DNA of 13,611 nucleotides from an uncultured bacterium (GCA_937936675.1 CALDDL010000128.1:1-13611), one strand, 5' to 3'. Shown: positions 1 through 7,776, counted from the first letter of the stretch. Numbers and translations: made by a program. Notes: generated by a model not told the origin, from the sequence alone.

Positions 1-11
1 GGGCATATTTA

Positions 12-2222
12 TTAGTTATAGTAACCGATTTTATCAAGAATGATTTCTCCTTCGGAATTTTTATCGAATACAAAACTGATCTTAGCTAATTTATTTATCT
101 GAAAAGAAGGGTTCAATTTTTGAAAATCCGCAATAGGAATCTCGCATAATTGGAGCACTTTTTCGCCATTATCTCCCGGAATAAAACTAACAAAGAAATT
201 ATCCTTTGTCAGGTTTGATTGAAGTACCGGAGTTAAATGATAGTAATCCGAAAGAGTAATTGAAGAGCTATTATTTAAAGCGTCAGTTAATACTATCGAA
301 AAATCTACGGTATCTTTATCAGTTCTATTATTTGCGGCAAAAAAGAATAATTTGGAAGCTGCAGAAATTGTTTCCGGAAGTTTTACTGAATCTGAAAAGA
401 TAAAATCATAAGAGGAAACTTTATCTTTATATAAAGTATCATTTTTATTCCAGCCTAAATATATTCCATAATTATTTTGGAGAGAATTACCAAAATCCCG
501 AAGAGTTAATGAATTTTCACTCCACACAGAAAGATTATTGCCTTCGATTTTAATTCCCGGTGTATTTGAAGTAGATAAATCAAGATCATCATCGAATTCA
601 TTAAGATACACGAATTTAGAATCTTCGTATTGTGAGATGTAATAGTCCTGAGGTAAATAAGATTTTGCATAATTGAAATTTCTGAAAATGGGCAAGTACT
701 CTTTTTCACTTAGCAAGGTAGAATTGAGAAACGAAGTAATATAAAACTTAGCAATATTTTGCTGTTCTTCTGATTTTAATAATGGTTTAGTATTCATAAA
801 AAATGCAGATGGGTAGTTGAAATCATTATTACCCCAAACAGTATTAAAATTACCATGATTTGCTTTATGAATATAGATCAATGACTTAAAGAAATTTGTG
901 CCCTTATCAAAAGTGATTCTATTATATTGGCGTATTCCATACATCGCACTCACATCGTAATCATATCCACCTTGAAGTAATAGATAATTAATATTTTTTA
1001 ATTTTATTGATTCACCATTTTTAGGTTGATAGGGATCGTTTGGAGCGATTTGAACAATTGATTTAATCGAATAATTAAAATCAAATTTGATTTTGCCATC
1101 TATATAATAGTTGGGTAGATTATTTATTGCCGCTGCAATAGCCACAGCCTGTCCGCCACGTGAATGCCCAATTAATGCGATATTATTCAGATCAATTTTT
1201 TTATAAAAAAGATTTGTTGAGTCATTATTCCACTTTGTCCAGTTTCTTATATGTTCGAGCAAAAGATATCCGCGAGTAAAATTTTCATTTTGTTGATAAT
1301 CGCCATACCAGGTACCATTTAAGAAATTCTCATCAACAGAAACCGCAATAAAACCTTTAGAAGCTAAATGTCTTCCAAGATATTCATAACCCGGATCAGA
1401 ATAGTCTTCCATATTATGATTGCCATGAACAATAATTACTAAAGGGAAATTCCCACTCTCCATAGGATACCAAACCCGTCCATTTACAGGATAATTATTA
1501 GAATTAAATCCCCAATAATTTTTTCTCAACCAGTTAGTGAACCCGGATGATTGATTGAAAAATTTATTTACATCAACTGAATTAGTTTTAAGGGAAATAC
1601 TGTCTCGGAATTCAGCTCTACGGGAGTCATCACCGCTTCCATAGTAAAGAGAAGCCACTTTATATTCACCGCTATTCAGGGGATTTTCAATATTTACTGA
1701 TTTTGTAAAAGATTGCCACTCGGTGTCAGATATTGATTTAATAGCAGGTGAGCCATAAAAACCAAGGAAATAAACAATATAAATATTACCTGCTAAGGCA
1801 ATGAGTATTAATATAATAGAACTAATTTTTTTAAAACCATTGTTAATTGCAAAAGCCACAAAGGCAAAACTAATAATCTCTAAACCTATTATAAGTTTTA
1901 AAAAAGCATTCATAGGGAAGGAGAGAGCGATAATTAAAACCGTTATTAAAATTGCAGTTATTTTTAGATCAAATCTCTTTATAGTTTGAAAGAGGAATTT
2001 TGTAAAACCATACGTTAAAAAGAGAATCAGAGTCGTAAAAAGAAGAAAAAATATAACATCAACTACTTTACCAAAACCGATAGTAAAATTAAGTGAGATA
2101 ATTATTGTGTAAATATAAATAGCAGTAATAGCACCGGCTGCAATGCCGGCTTTTGTCTTAGTCCAAAAAGTAAATAAAAAATTTGCAATTTCATGATAAA
2201 TCTTTTTAATAAATGCTTTCAT
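12..2222 (-). CDS. Membrane-anchored alpha/beta hydrolase with C-terminal beta-rich domain
   Basis: 736 residues in three parts. Residues about 27-153 form roughly five hydrophobic segments (27-47, 54-76, 87-103, 107-127, 132-153). Residues about 180-500 are an alpha/beta hydrolase: HG at 266-267 fits the oxyanion-hole strand, GHSRGG at 352-357 is the nucleophile elbow with Ser354, an Asp at 421 or 423 follows the next core strand, and His456 (NHGN) is the likely catalytic His. This resembles dienelactone-hydrolase/PET-hydrolase-like esterases. Residues about 540-736 are rich in beta-type sequence and may be an accessory binding domain. The Lys-rich N-terminus suggests it stays inside, so five spans would put the hydrolase outside the cytoplasmic membrane (inference). 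A Shine-Dalgarno-like run (complement of 2233-2239) precedes the ATG. It lies 39 nt after the lipoprotein gene and is probably co-transcribed with it. The hydrolase fold is secure; the substrate is unknown. Confidence 0.85.
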   Translation of the reverse strand: MKAFIKKIYHEIANFLFTFWTKTKAGIAAGAITAIYIYTIIISLNFTIGFGKVVDVIFFLLFTTLILFLTYGFTKFLFQTIKRFDLKITAILITVLIIALSFPMNAFLKLIIGLEIISFAFVAFAINNGFKKISSIILILIALAGNIYIVYFLGFYGSPAIKSISDTEWQSFTKSVNIENPLNSGEYKVASLYYGSGDDSRRAEFRDSISLKTNSVDVNKFFNQSSGFTNWLRKNYWGFNSNNYPVNGRVWYPMESGNFPLVIIVHGNHNMEDYSDPGYEYLGRHLASKGFIAVSVDENFLNGTWYGDYQQNENFTRGYLLLEHIRNWTKWNNDSTNLFYKKIDLNNIALIGHSRGGQAVAIAAAINNLPNYYIDGKIKFDFNYSIKSIVQIAPNDPYQPKNGESIKLKNINYLLLQGGYDYDVSAMYGIRQYNRITFDKGTNFFKSLIYIHKANHGNFNTVWGNNDFNYPSAFFMNTKPLLKSEEQQNIAKFYITSFLNSTLLSEKEYLPIFRNFNYAKSYLPQDYYISQYEDSKFVYLNEFDDDLDLSTSNTPGIKIEGNNLSVWSENSLTLRDFGNSLQNNYGIYLGWNKNDTLYKDKVSSYDFIFSDSVKLPETISAASKLFFFAANNRTDKDTVDFSIVLTDALNNSSSITLSDYYHLTPVLQSNLTKDNFFVSFIPGDNGEKVLQLCEIPIADFQKLNPSFQINKLAKISFVFDKNSEGEIILDKIGYYN

Positions 2223-2261
2223 TAATTTCTTGCCCCCTAATTATCGAAATAAAATTACTTG

Positions 2262-2672
2262 CTATTGACCTTTCAAATTAATTGCAAGTTGACCAGTGAA
2301 ATTTTCTAATTTTAAGAATACTTTAGAAGGAATTCCTGAGAAATTTTCATTTGTAGCTGAAATTTGTGAACTAATAGTTTTCGAATATAGAAGTGCTCTA
2401 TTTTGTCCTAATACAGTCAAAGTAACTTTACCTTGTTTCATACCAACAACTGATATACTAGCATTAATATTAGTTTTACTGAAAAAAACAGCAGAAGAAT
2501 CATTGTAATTATAATCTGAGGTTGTAGCAGCAACACTATATGAATCGTTTCCAATATTAACAGCCATATTATCTTTATCTTCAATATTAGTAACCGATGT
2601 TTCATCTTCACTGCATGAAAAAAGTGAAACTGTAAAAAGAATAATTAAAAATGCTTTGAATAATGATTTCAT
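2262..2672 (-). CDS. Small secreted lipoprotein, hypothetical, possibly surface-exposed
   Basis: 136 residues. A short basic N-terminus and hydrophobic stretch end in a lipobox, LFSC, with Cys20 as the lipidated residue, so the mature protein is about 117 residues. The residues after Cys20 are Ser-Glu-Asp-Glu. In Bacteroidota, an acidic run just after the +1 Cys can act as a lipoprotein export signal for display on the cell surface; applying that here is inference. The mature part is rich in Ser, Thr, Asn and beta-branched residues and looks like a single beta-sandwich domain, with no catalytic motif seen. The start is well supported by a perfect AAGGAGG (complement of 2677-2683), 4 nt before the ATG. 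It sits 25 nt after rlmN and 39 nt before the membrane hydrolase, likely in one operon. I do not recognise the family. Confidence 0.8.
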   Translation of the reverse strand: MKSLFKAFLIILFTVSLFSCSEDETSVTNIEDKDNMAVNIGNDSYSVAATTSDYNYNDSSAVFFSKTNINASISVVGMKQGKVTLTVLGQNRALLYSKTISSQISATNENFSGIPSKVFLKLENFTGQLAINLKGQ

Positions 2673-2697
2673 GATGCCTCCTTAAATAATAAATTAA

Positions 2698-3753
2698 TTA
2701 TGATTTTATTGCTAGTTGACCGCATGCAGCGGCTATATCATCACCTTGAGTATCTCGGAGCATAACTGTAATATTACTATTTCTTAATTCATCTGCAAAT
2801 TTTTGTATCTCTAAAAATGGAGTAGGTTCGAGTTCGGAAGAAATTCCCTCAGGTGCCATGTGCTTAATACTATTAAATGGAATCAAATTAATTTTTGACG
2901 GAATTGAAGAACATAATTGTTTCAACGCATTTAGATCTTCTCTTCTATCATTAATTCCTTTCATCATAGTATATTCAAATGTGATTCTGGTTTTAGTTTG
3001 TTTAGCATAATACTTAAGTGCATCGATATTTTCTTTTAAAGGATATTTTTTATTTATAGGCATAATCTTAGTCCTTATATCCTCGAAACAGGAATGCAAT
3101 GAAAATGCTAATTTAATTCTTATTCCCGAATCTGCAAGCTCCATAATACGTTGAGGAATCCCGGCAGTTGAAACTGTAATTCGATTGCGGCTTATTACTT
3201 TATTTAATTCGTCTGTTAGGATTTGAAGAGACTTAATTGTGTTATCGTAATTAATTAATGGCTCACCCATACCCATAAAAACTATATTAGTAATTTTATC
3301 TTTACCATATTCTTTTGCGGCAAGTAGATATTGATCAATAATTTCGCCTGAAGTAAGATTGCGTTTGAATCCCATTAATCCCGTTGCGCAGAATTTGCAA
3401 TCAAGAGGGCAGCCTACTTGCGTGGAAAGACAAAGTGTGTTTCTTTCTTTATCGGGAATTACGACTGATTCAATTTTCCGATCATCAAAAGTTTTGAAAA
3501 GAAATTTTTTTGTTTTTGTAGTTGCGGAATCTTGAAATAATTCCAATGTTAGAGCTTCGAGAGAGCATTTCTCTTTTAATTTTTCTCGAAATACTTTAGA
3601 AAGATTATTCATTTTATCGAAATCAAATTCGAGATAATTATAAATCCAATTATAAATTTGATTAGCTCTAAACTTTGGTTCGCCTAATTCAGTGATAACT
3701 TCTTGAAGTTCTGAAAGCGAAAGACCTTTTAATTGTATTTTAGTTTCATTCAT
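2698..3753 (-). CDS. rlmN: Dual-specificity 23S rRNA (A2503-C2)/tRNA (A37-C2) methyltransferase RlmN
   Basis: Radical-SAM enzyme that adds a methyl to C2 of adenine 2503 in 23S rRNA, and of A37 in some tRNAs. Using the ATG at 3753 gives 351 residues, the usual size. The iron-sulfur motif CxxxCxxC is at Cys115, Cys119 and Cys122 within QVGCPLDCKFC. Cys108 and Cys344 (in AACGQ near the C-terminus) match the two catalytic cysteines of the E. coli enzyme (Cys118, Cys355). GMGEPL, the SAM-binding loop, is also present. The frame stays open upstream to 3921, but those 56 extra codons run through the intergenic region and antisense to the acyl-CoA dehydrogenase start, and encode nothing family-like, so I reject them. 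The frame has no strong Shine-Dalgarno. A TACTTTTG box (complement of 3782-3789) resembles the Bacteroidota -7 element and could be its promoter, but its -33 partner is weak. Confidence 0.95.
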   Translation of the reverse strand: MNETKIQLKGLSLSELQEVITELGEPKFRANQIYNWIYNYLEFDFDKMNNLSKVFREKLKEKCSLEALTLELFQDSATTKTKKFLFKTFDDRKIESVVIPDKERNTLCLSTQVGCPLDCKFCATGLMGFKRNLTSGEIIDQYLLAAKEYGKDKITNIVFMGMGEPLINYDNTIKSLQILTDELNKVISRNRITVSTAGIPQRIMELADSGIRIKLAFSLHSCFEDIRTKIMPINKKYPLKENIDALKYYAKQTKTRITFEYTMMKGINDRREDLNALKQLCSSIPSKINLIPFNSIKHMAPEGISSELEPTPFLEIQKFADELRNSNITVMLRDTQGDDIAAACGQLAIKS

Positions 3754-3842
3754 AAAAATAAAAATAAGAAAAAAAGATTTCCAAAAGTATTCAATAATAT
3801 TTCCTATATTTTCAATAACGAATAAAAAACAGGGAGAATCAG

Positions 3843-4985
3843 ATGAATTTTGATTTAACTGAAGACCAGTTGATGATTCAACAGGCGGCAAAAGAATTTG
3901 CAGAGGCAGAAATAGCACCAACGGCAGTAGAAAGAGATAAAAATGCCGAGTTCCCTAAAGAGATAATAAAAAAACTGGGTGAACTTGGTTTTATGGGGAT
4001 GATGGTCTCTACGGATTTTGACGGAGCTGGATTAGATACTGTAAGTTACGTCCTAGCAATGATAGAATTTTCAAAAGCAGATGCGAGCGTGGGAGTAATT
4101 CTATCGGTTAATAATTCGCTCGTCTGTTATGGATTAGAAAAATATGGCTCGGATTTTATAAAAAATAAATATTTACGTCCCCTTGCTAAAGGAGAAAAAC
4201 TTGGCGCTTTTGCATTATCAGAACCTGAAGCAGGAAGCGATGCTACTCAACAGGCAACGACTGCATATAAAGATGGCGATCATTGGGTAATAAATGGAAT
4301 GAAAAACTGGACTACTAATGGAACTTCGGCAGATTATTACTTGGTAGTCGCTCAAACAGATAAAGAAAAGGCACATCATGGAATTACGACTTTTATTGTC
4401 GAAAAGGGAACCGAGGGATTTACTCATGGAGTAAAAGAAGATAAGTTAGGAATAAAAAGTTCTGATACATGTTCGCTGATGTTCGAGAATGTTAGAGTGC
4501 CCGAAGAAAATATCATTTGGGAAGTGGGTAAAGGATTTAATTTTGCGATGAATACATTGAATGGTGGAAGGATCGGAATTGCATCTCAGGCAGTCGGAAT
4601 AGCCGAAGCCTCCTTGGAAGCATCAATAAAATATTCAAAGCAGAGAAAATCTTTCGGAACTGAAATTGCTAATCATCAAGCGATCCAGTTCAAATTAGCT
4701 GATATGGCGGTGAAGATAGAAAATGCAAAACTTCTTACACTTAAAGCAGCTTGGTTAAAAGATAATGGTAAGAAATACGTCAAAGAAGCTGCAATGGCTA
4801 AGTTATATGCCTCTAAGATTGCAGTTGAATGTGCTCTTGAAGCGATTCAAATTCATGGCGGCTATGGTTACGTAAGGGAGTATCTTGTTGAACGTTATCT
4901 TAGAGATGCTAAGGTTACCGAAATTTATGAAGGAACTTCTGAAATTCAAAAAATTGTAATAGCACGAGAATTATTAAAGGGATAA
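3843..4985 (+). CDS. Acyl-CoA dehydrogenase (short-chain/butyryl-CoA type)
   Basis: FAD-dependent enzyme that oxidises acyl-CoA to trans-2-enoyl-CoA, passing electrons to electron-transfer flavoprotein in fatty-acid or amino-acid breakdown. 380 residues is the standard length. The helical N-domain is followed by the LSEPEAGSD signature at 125-133 and the WVINGMKNWTTNG strand at 148-160, both contacting flavin or substrate. The C-terminal helical domain ends with IYEGTSEIQ. Glu363 in that motif is at the catalytic-base position of short- and medium-chain acyl-CoA dehydrogenases, as opposed to the isovaleryl/long-chain position. A clear AGGGAG (3831-3836) lies 6 nt before the ATG. It is the first of nine tightly packed genes. 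The exact chain-length preference cannot be decided from the sequence; butyryl-CoA-like is my best reading. Confidence 0.95.
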   Translation: MNFDLTEDQLMIQQAAKEFAEAEIAPTAVERDKNAEFPKEIIKKLGELGFMGMMVSTDFDGAGLDTVSYVLAMIEFSKADASVGVILSVNNSLVCYGLEKYGSDFIKNKYLRPLAKGEKLGAFALSEPEAGSDATQQATTAYKDGDHWVINGMKNWTTNGTSADYYLVVAQTDKEKAHHGITTFIVEKGTEGFTHGVKEDKLGIKSSDTCSLMFENVRVPEENIIWEVGKGFNFAMNTLNGGRIGIASQAVGIAEASLEASIKYSKQRKSFGTEIANHQAIQFKLADMAVKIENAKLLTLKAAWLKDNGKKYVKEAAMAKLYASKIAVECALEAIQIHGGYGYVREYLVERYLRDAKVTEIYEGTSEIQKIVIARELLKG

Positions 4986-4986
4986 T

Positions 4987-5265
4987 ATGGCAAAACTTAT
5001 TTCCGTTTCACCTCTTGGTAAAGATAAGATATATCTAAAATATGATGATGAGTTAGAAGGAGAATATTCATTAGTAAAGCTTATGACTAAGTTTGAGTAT
5101 GAAGAACTTGCCGATGAAGTTATATTTAATTCGGTTTCGGTCTGTCCGAAAACTAATGACGTTATCTGGAGCAACGGAAGCTCGATATGCAAAAACGCTC
5201 TTCATAAACAATTAGAACTTTTGCAAATGGCACGAAACATAGGATTGGACTTGAATAAATTATGA
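4987..5265 (+). CDS. DUF2442-like small protein
   Basis: 92 residues with no signal peptide or membrane segment, so probably cytosolic. The layout fits the DUF2442 family: an N-terminal beta strand pair, a Phe-x-x-Leu helix region around 36-40, then Val-x-Val, a short acidic turn and VIWSNGSSIC, which matches the family's Trp-x-Asn-Gly ending strand. DUF2442 genes are often found beside a DUF4160 gene in arrangements suspected of being toxin-antitoxin-like; no DUF4160 partner is visible here. The ATG follows the acyl-CoA dehydrogenase stop by a single base, and AAAGGG (4976-4981) can serve as its Shine-Dalgarno. Its own stop overlaps the next start (ATGA), so it is translationally linked on both sides. 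Its function is unknown and the family call is moderate. Confidence 0.75.
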   Translation: MAKLISVSPLGKDKIYLKYDDELEGEYSLVKLMTKFEYEELADEVIFNSVSVCPKTNDVIWSNGSSICKNALHKQLELLQMARNIGLDLNKL

Positions 5266-5669
5266 GAATAATTTTTAGTTTAGCGAGTTTACTCATTTTA
5301 ATTCCGGTTCTAATTTCAGCGCAGACGGAATTAAATAAATGGGAGCCGGTGAAAATCAGTTATGAATTGAAGGCGAATAAAGATGAACCGCAGTACTCTT
5401 CAAATGGCATTTTTACCAAAATGCTCTCAGGGACAAAGGCGGTTTATAAATTTTTTATCTCTGACTTAGACGGGGATAATTGTCCATTTCATCCGTCTTG
5501 CTCGGAGTTCTATGTAGAATCAGTTTCAAAGACCGGTCTATTCAAAGGGACTTTTATGTTTATAGATCGGTTTACGAGGGACTTAAATTTTTTCAAATCA
5601 CGGGAACAGTATAAAGTTATTAAAAATAATAAATTTTACGATCCGGTGGAATATTATATAAGTAATTAA
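5262..5669 (+). CDS. Exported YidD-domain protein
   Basis: 135 residues. Residues 1-20 are a typical signal peptide (two basic/aliphatic blocks ending ISA, cleavage before Gln21). After a roughly 35-residue linker comes a YidD domain at about 60-112: YKFFISDLDGDNC aligns with the family's Tyr-x-x-x-Ile-Ser pattern, CPFHPSCSEF (Cys74, Cys80) is the hallmark C-x-F-x-PSCS motif, and KTGLFKGTF then RFTRD match the following His/Gly-Lys-Gly and Arg-x-x-Arg-Cys blocks. The last family Cys is replaced by Asp107. Classical YidD is about 70-85 residues, lacks a signal peptide and assists YidC at the cytoplasmic face. This protein is longer and looks exported, so it may not share that role. The start overlaps the previous stop (ATGA) and lacks a Shine-Dalgarno, suggesting translational coupling. 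The domain call is strong; its function is open. Confidence 0.85.
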   Translation: MRIIFSLASLLILIPVLISAQTELNKWEPVKISYELKANKDEPQYSSNGIFTKMLSGTKAVYKFFISDLDGDNCPFHPSCSEFYVESVSKTGLFKGTFMFIDRFTRDLNFFKSREQYKVIKNNKFYDPVEYYISN

Positions 5670-5682
5670 TTCCGGCGGAAAA

Positions 5683-6528
5683 TTGATAAAAAATATTCTA
5701 ATAATCTTTTTTACTTTTGTAACGATCTCCTTCTCGCAAGGTATAAATTATTTTTCTTTGGAGAACCGAAAACAATTTGGAAATTTTCTATTTGAAAGCG
5801 GTGATTTTATTCGTGCAAACGATGAATACCGCGAATTTCTATCTAACCAAGAAAATGATACAATAAGAGTGAGGTACGCAGAAACACTATTTCAGATAGA
5901 ACGATATACAGAAGCTGCGGACTATTTCAAAAGTGCATTTTATAATTCATCTTTTGAAGATGAAGCTCGTCTAGGGTATTTCAAATCGCTTTTCTTCGCC
6001 GGACTTTATAATGATTTCAAGAAAGATCTTGAGATAAAAGAATATATCTCACCGGTATATAAAAATAATATTATGAAACTTAACACGATGACTTATTATT
6101 TGGAGAAGAATCCACTTCCTGATTCGACAGAATTATTAAGTTATTTTGAAGATGAAGCGCGCATTAAAATGAGTGAGTTTTATTTAAGAAAAGATATACC
6201 GGAGAGAAAAAACGGGACTAAGGCAGCTCTTCTTTCGGCATTGATTCCGGGAAGCGGTAAGATATATTTGGGAGAATATGGAGATGGAATTACGGCTTTT
6301 ATCACCACGGGTCTATTGACCTATCTTGCGGTGGATAATTTTAATGCAAAGCATAAGCTGCGAGGAGCTGTATTCTCTGGGCTTGCATTCCTTTCTTATG
6401 TCGGGAATATTTATGGAACTGCATTAGCTGCCGAGAAATTTAATATAGGAATTAAGGTGAATCTCGATAAAGAAATTCGACTATACTTTAAGGAAAATAA
6501 TTACTTTCTACCGGAGATAAAATATTGA
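5683..6528 (+). CDS. Exported TPR-like protein with C-terminal PGxG membrane hairpin, copy 1
   Basis: 281 residues starting on TTG. No ATG lies in frame near the start, and the TTG gives a proper signal peptide (1-18, ending SFSQ). Residues about 27-115 are amphipathic helices of TPR type, with the FLFESGDFIRANDEYREF helix pair at 35-52 and YTEAADYFKSAF at 75-86. Residues 180-217 form a hydrophobic stretch opening with ALIPGSGKIYLGEYGDG (186-202). A second hydrophobic segment follows at 228-250. This Pro-Gly-x-Gly-x-x-Tyr-x-Gly pattern resembles TM2/DUF5683-type membrane hairpins; that likeness is by eye. The next gene is a paralog with the same architecture and the same motif position. The gene starts 13 nt after the YidD-domain gene and its stop overlaps the next start (TTGA). 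Likely envelope-located; no function is assigned. Confidence 0.8.
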   Translation: MIKNILIIFFTFVTISFSQGINYFSLENRKQFGNFLFESGDFIRANDEYREFLSNQENDTIRVRYAETLFQIERYTEAADYFKSAFYNSSFEDEARLGYFKSLFFAGLYNDFKKDLEIKEYISPVYKNNIMKLNTMTYYLEKNPLPDSTELLSYFEDEARIKMSEFYLRKDIPERKNGTKAALLSALIPGSGKIYLGEYGDGITAFITTGLLTYLAVDNFNAKHKLRGAVFSGLAFLSYVGNIYGTALAAEKFNIGIKVNLDKEIRLYFKENNYFLPEIKY

Positions 6529-7352
6529 GAAAAGTAATTTTAATAATGTTAATTATGTCCTCTTCGATTTTTGCTCAGGGTGAACTTAAAATTCAGAAAG
6601 AGTATGCGGATAATTTATTTAATTCGGGTCAGCTATTTGATGCAATAACAGAATATAAGCGATTACAATTTTTTGATACAGAAGGGGAATATAGATTCTA
6701 TTCAAATATGAAAATTGGGGAATCTTATAAAGGGGGCGGAAGATTTGATGATGCGGTAACATATTTCGCAAATGCCGAAAGAACGGCTCCAAATGATTCA
6801 CTCTATTTTAATGCCGCAATAAACGTAATAAGAATTAATATACTAAGAAGAACAAACGATAATGCTCATCAATTGCTTGACAAGTTAGAAAAAGATTTGC
6901 GTTTTAATGATAGAATAGATGAGATAAATTATTGGCGAGGATGGAATTATATTTTTGAAGATAAATGGCTTGTAGCTTCGCAGGTTTTTGAAAAGATAGA
7001 GAAAAATCATCCACTTGCTTTAATTTCAAAGCAAACCGATAAAAATAAATATTCTGTTAATTTTGCCAAAGTAATTTCTTATATTTTACCGGGATTTGGT
7101 CAGTTTTATACAGGTAACTATCTTTCAGGGTTAATGTCAATCGGGTGGGTTGGATTAACTGGGTATTGGACTGTAAATTCTTTCGTAGAAAAGAGAGTTT
7201 TTGATGGATTAGTTATTGGTAATTTACTCTTTTTGCGTTTTTATCGGGGGAATTATCAAAATGCAGAACAGTTTGCCATTGAAAAAAATATTGAAGTATC
7301 GAATAAATCATTAATAAATCTACAAAACAACTATCAAGGAATTAAACCGTGA
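6525..7352 (+). CDS. Exported TPR-like protein with C-terminal PGxG membrane hairpin, copy 2
   Basis: 275 residues starting on TTG, which overlaps the previous stop as TTGA and has GGAG (6513-6516) 8 nt upstream. Residues 1-18 are a signal peptide ending IFAQ. TPR-like helices fill about 25-165, including DNLFNSGQLFDAITEYKRL at 29-47, which aligns with 34-52 of copy 1, and RFDDAVTYFANAERTAPND at 73-91, a textbook TPR helix pair. The C-terminal hairpin begins ISYILPGFGQFYTGNYLSG at 184-202, with Pro189-Gly190 at exactly the same residue numbers as in copy 1. Further hydrophobic sequence runs to about 238. Overall identity to copy 1 looks low outside these blocks, so the duplication is old or the two have diverged in role. 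The stop overlaps the following GTG start. Probably an envelope protein; no known function. Confidence 0.8.
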   Translation: MRKVILIMLIMSSSIFAQGELKIQKEYADNLFNSGQLFDAITEYKRLQFFDTEGEYRFYSNMKIGESYKGGGRFDDAVTYFANAERTAPNDSLYFNAAINVIRINILRRTNDNAHQLLDKLEKDLRFNDRIDEINYWRGWNYIFEDKWLVASQVFEKIEKNHPLALISKQTDKNKYSVNFAKVISYILPGFGQFYTGNYLSGLMSIGWVGLTGYWTVNSFVEKRVFDGLVIGNLLFLRFYRGNYQNAEQFAIEKNIEVSNKSLINLQNNYQGIKP

Positions 7353-7774
7353 AATTGACTGAAGATGAAATCAGAAAAATTACATTAAGTGCCATAGAAG
7401 AACTTGGTGATAAGGCGACACCGGATAACGTAAAAACAATAGTAAAAAAAGCAGTAGAAAGTTTTGATTCTTCTCCAAGTGATATTAAAATGAATGAATC
7501 GAGCGGGAGAGCAATATTAACTTCATTCGGAATTAATAAACCGGGAATTGTTGCTTCTATTACAAAAGCAATAAGCCAATGCCAATGCGATATATATGAC
7601 CTTAGTCAAAAGATTATGGGTGATTTCTTTACAATGATAATGATTGTTGATCTAACCAATTCACCTAGTGACTTAAAGACAGTTCAAGAAGAATTAGCAA
7701 AAGTAGCAGAAGAATTAAAAATAAAAATTTATTTACAACACGAAGACGTTTTTCGTTATATGCACAGGATATAA
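7349..7774 (+). CDS. ACT domain protein, UPF0237 type, with N-terminal helical extension
   Basis: 141 residues starting on GTG, with AAGGA (7336-7340) 8 nt upstream and a 4-nt overlap with the preceding gene (GTGA). Residues about 54-141 are an ACT domain of UPF0237 type: AILTSFGINKPGIVASITKA (55-74) is the first strand and ligand loop, then CDIYDLSQKIMGDFFTMIMI, and the family ending QHEDVFRYMHRI. ACT domains usually bind amino acids or similar small ligands and regulate partner proteins. UPF0237 proteins are usually about 90 residues; the extra 50 at the N-terminus are predicted helical (LTEDEIRKI...). The gene lies 2 nt before UPF0210, its common genomic partner in many bacteria, so this is most likely the regulatory half of that pair. 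The ligand is unknown. Confidence 0.9.
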   Translation: MKLTEDEIRKITLSAIEELGDKATPDNVKTIVKKAVESFDSSPSDIKMNESSGRAILTSFGINKPGIVASITKAISQCQCDIYDLSQKIMGDFFTMIMIVDLTNSPSDLKTVQEELAKVAEELKIKIYLQHEDVFRYMHRI

Positions 7775-7776
7775 TT

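Noticed and set aside
1..11. A CAT at 4-6 that could be the start of a further minus-strand gene
   Set aside because: Only two codons would lie in the window, which is not enough to support a gene.
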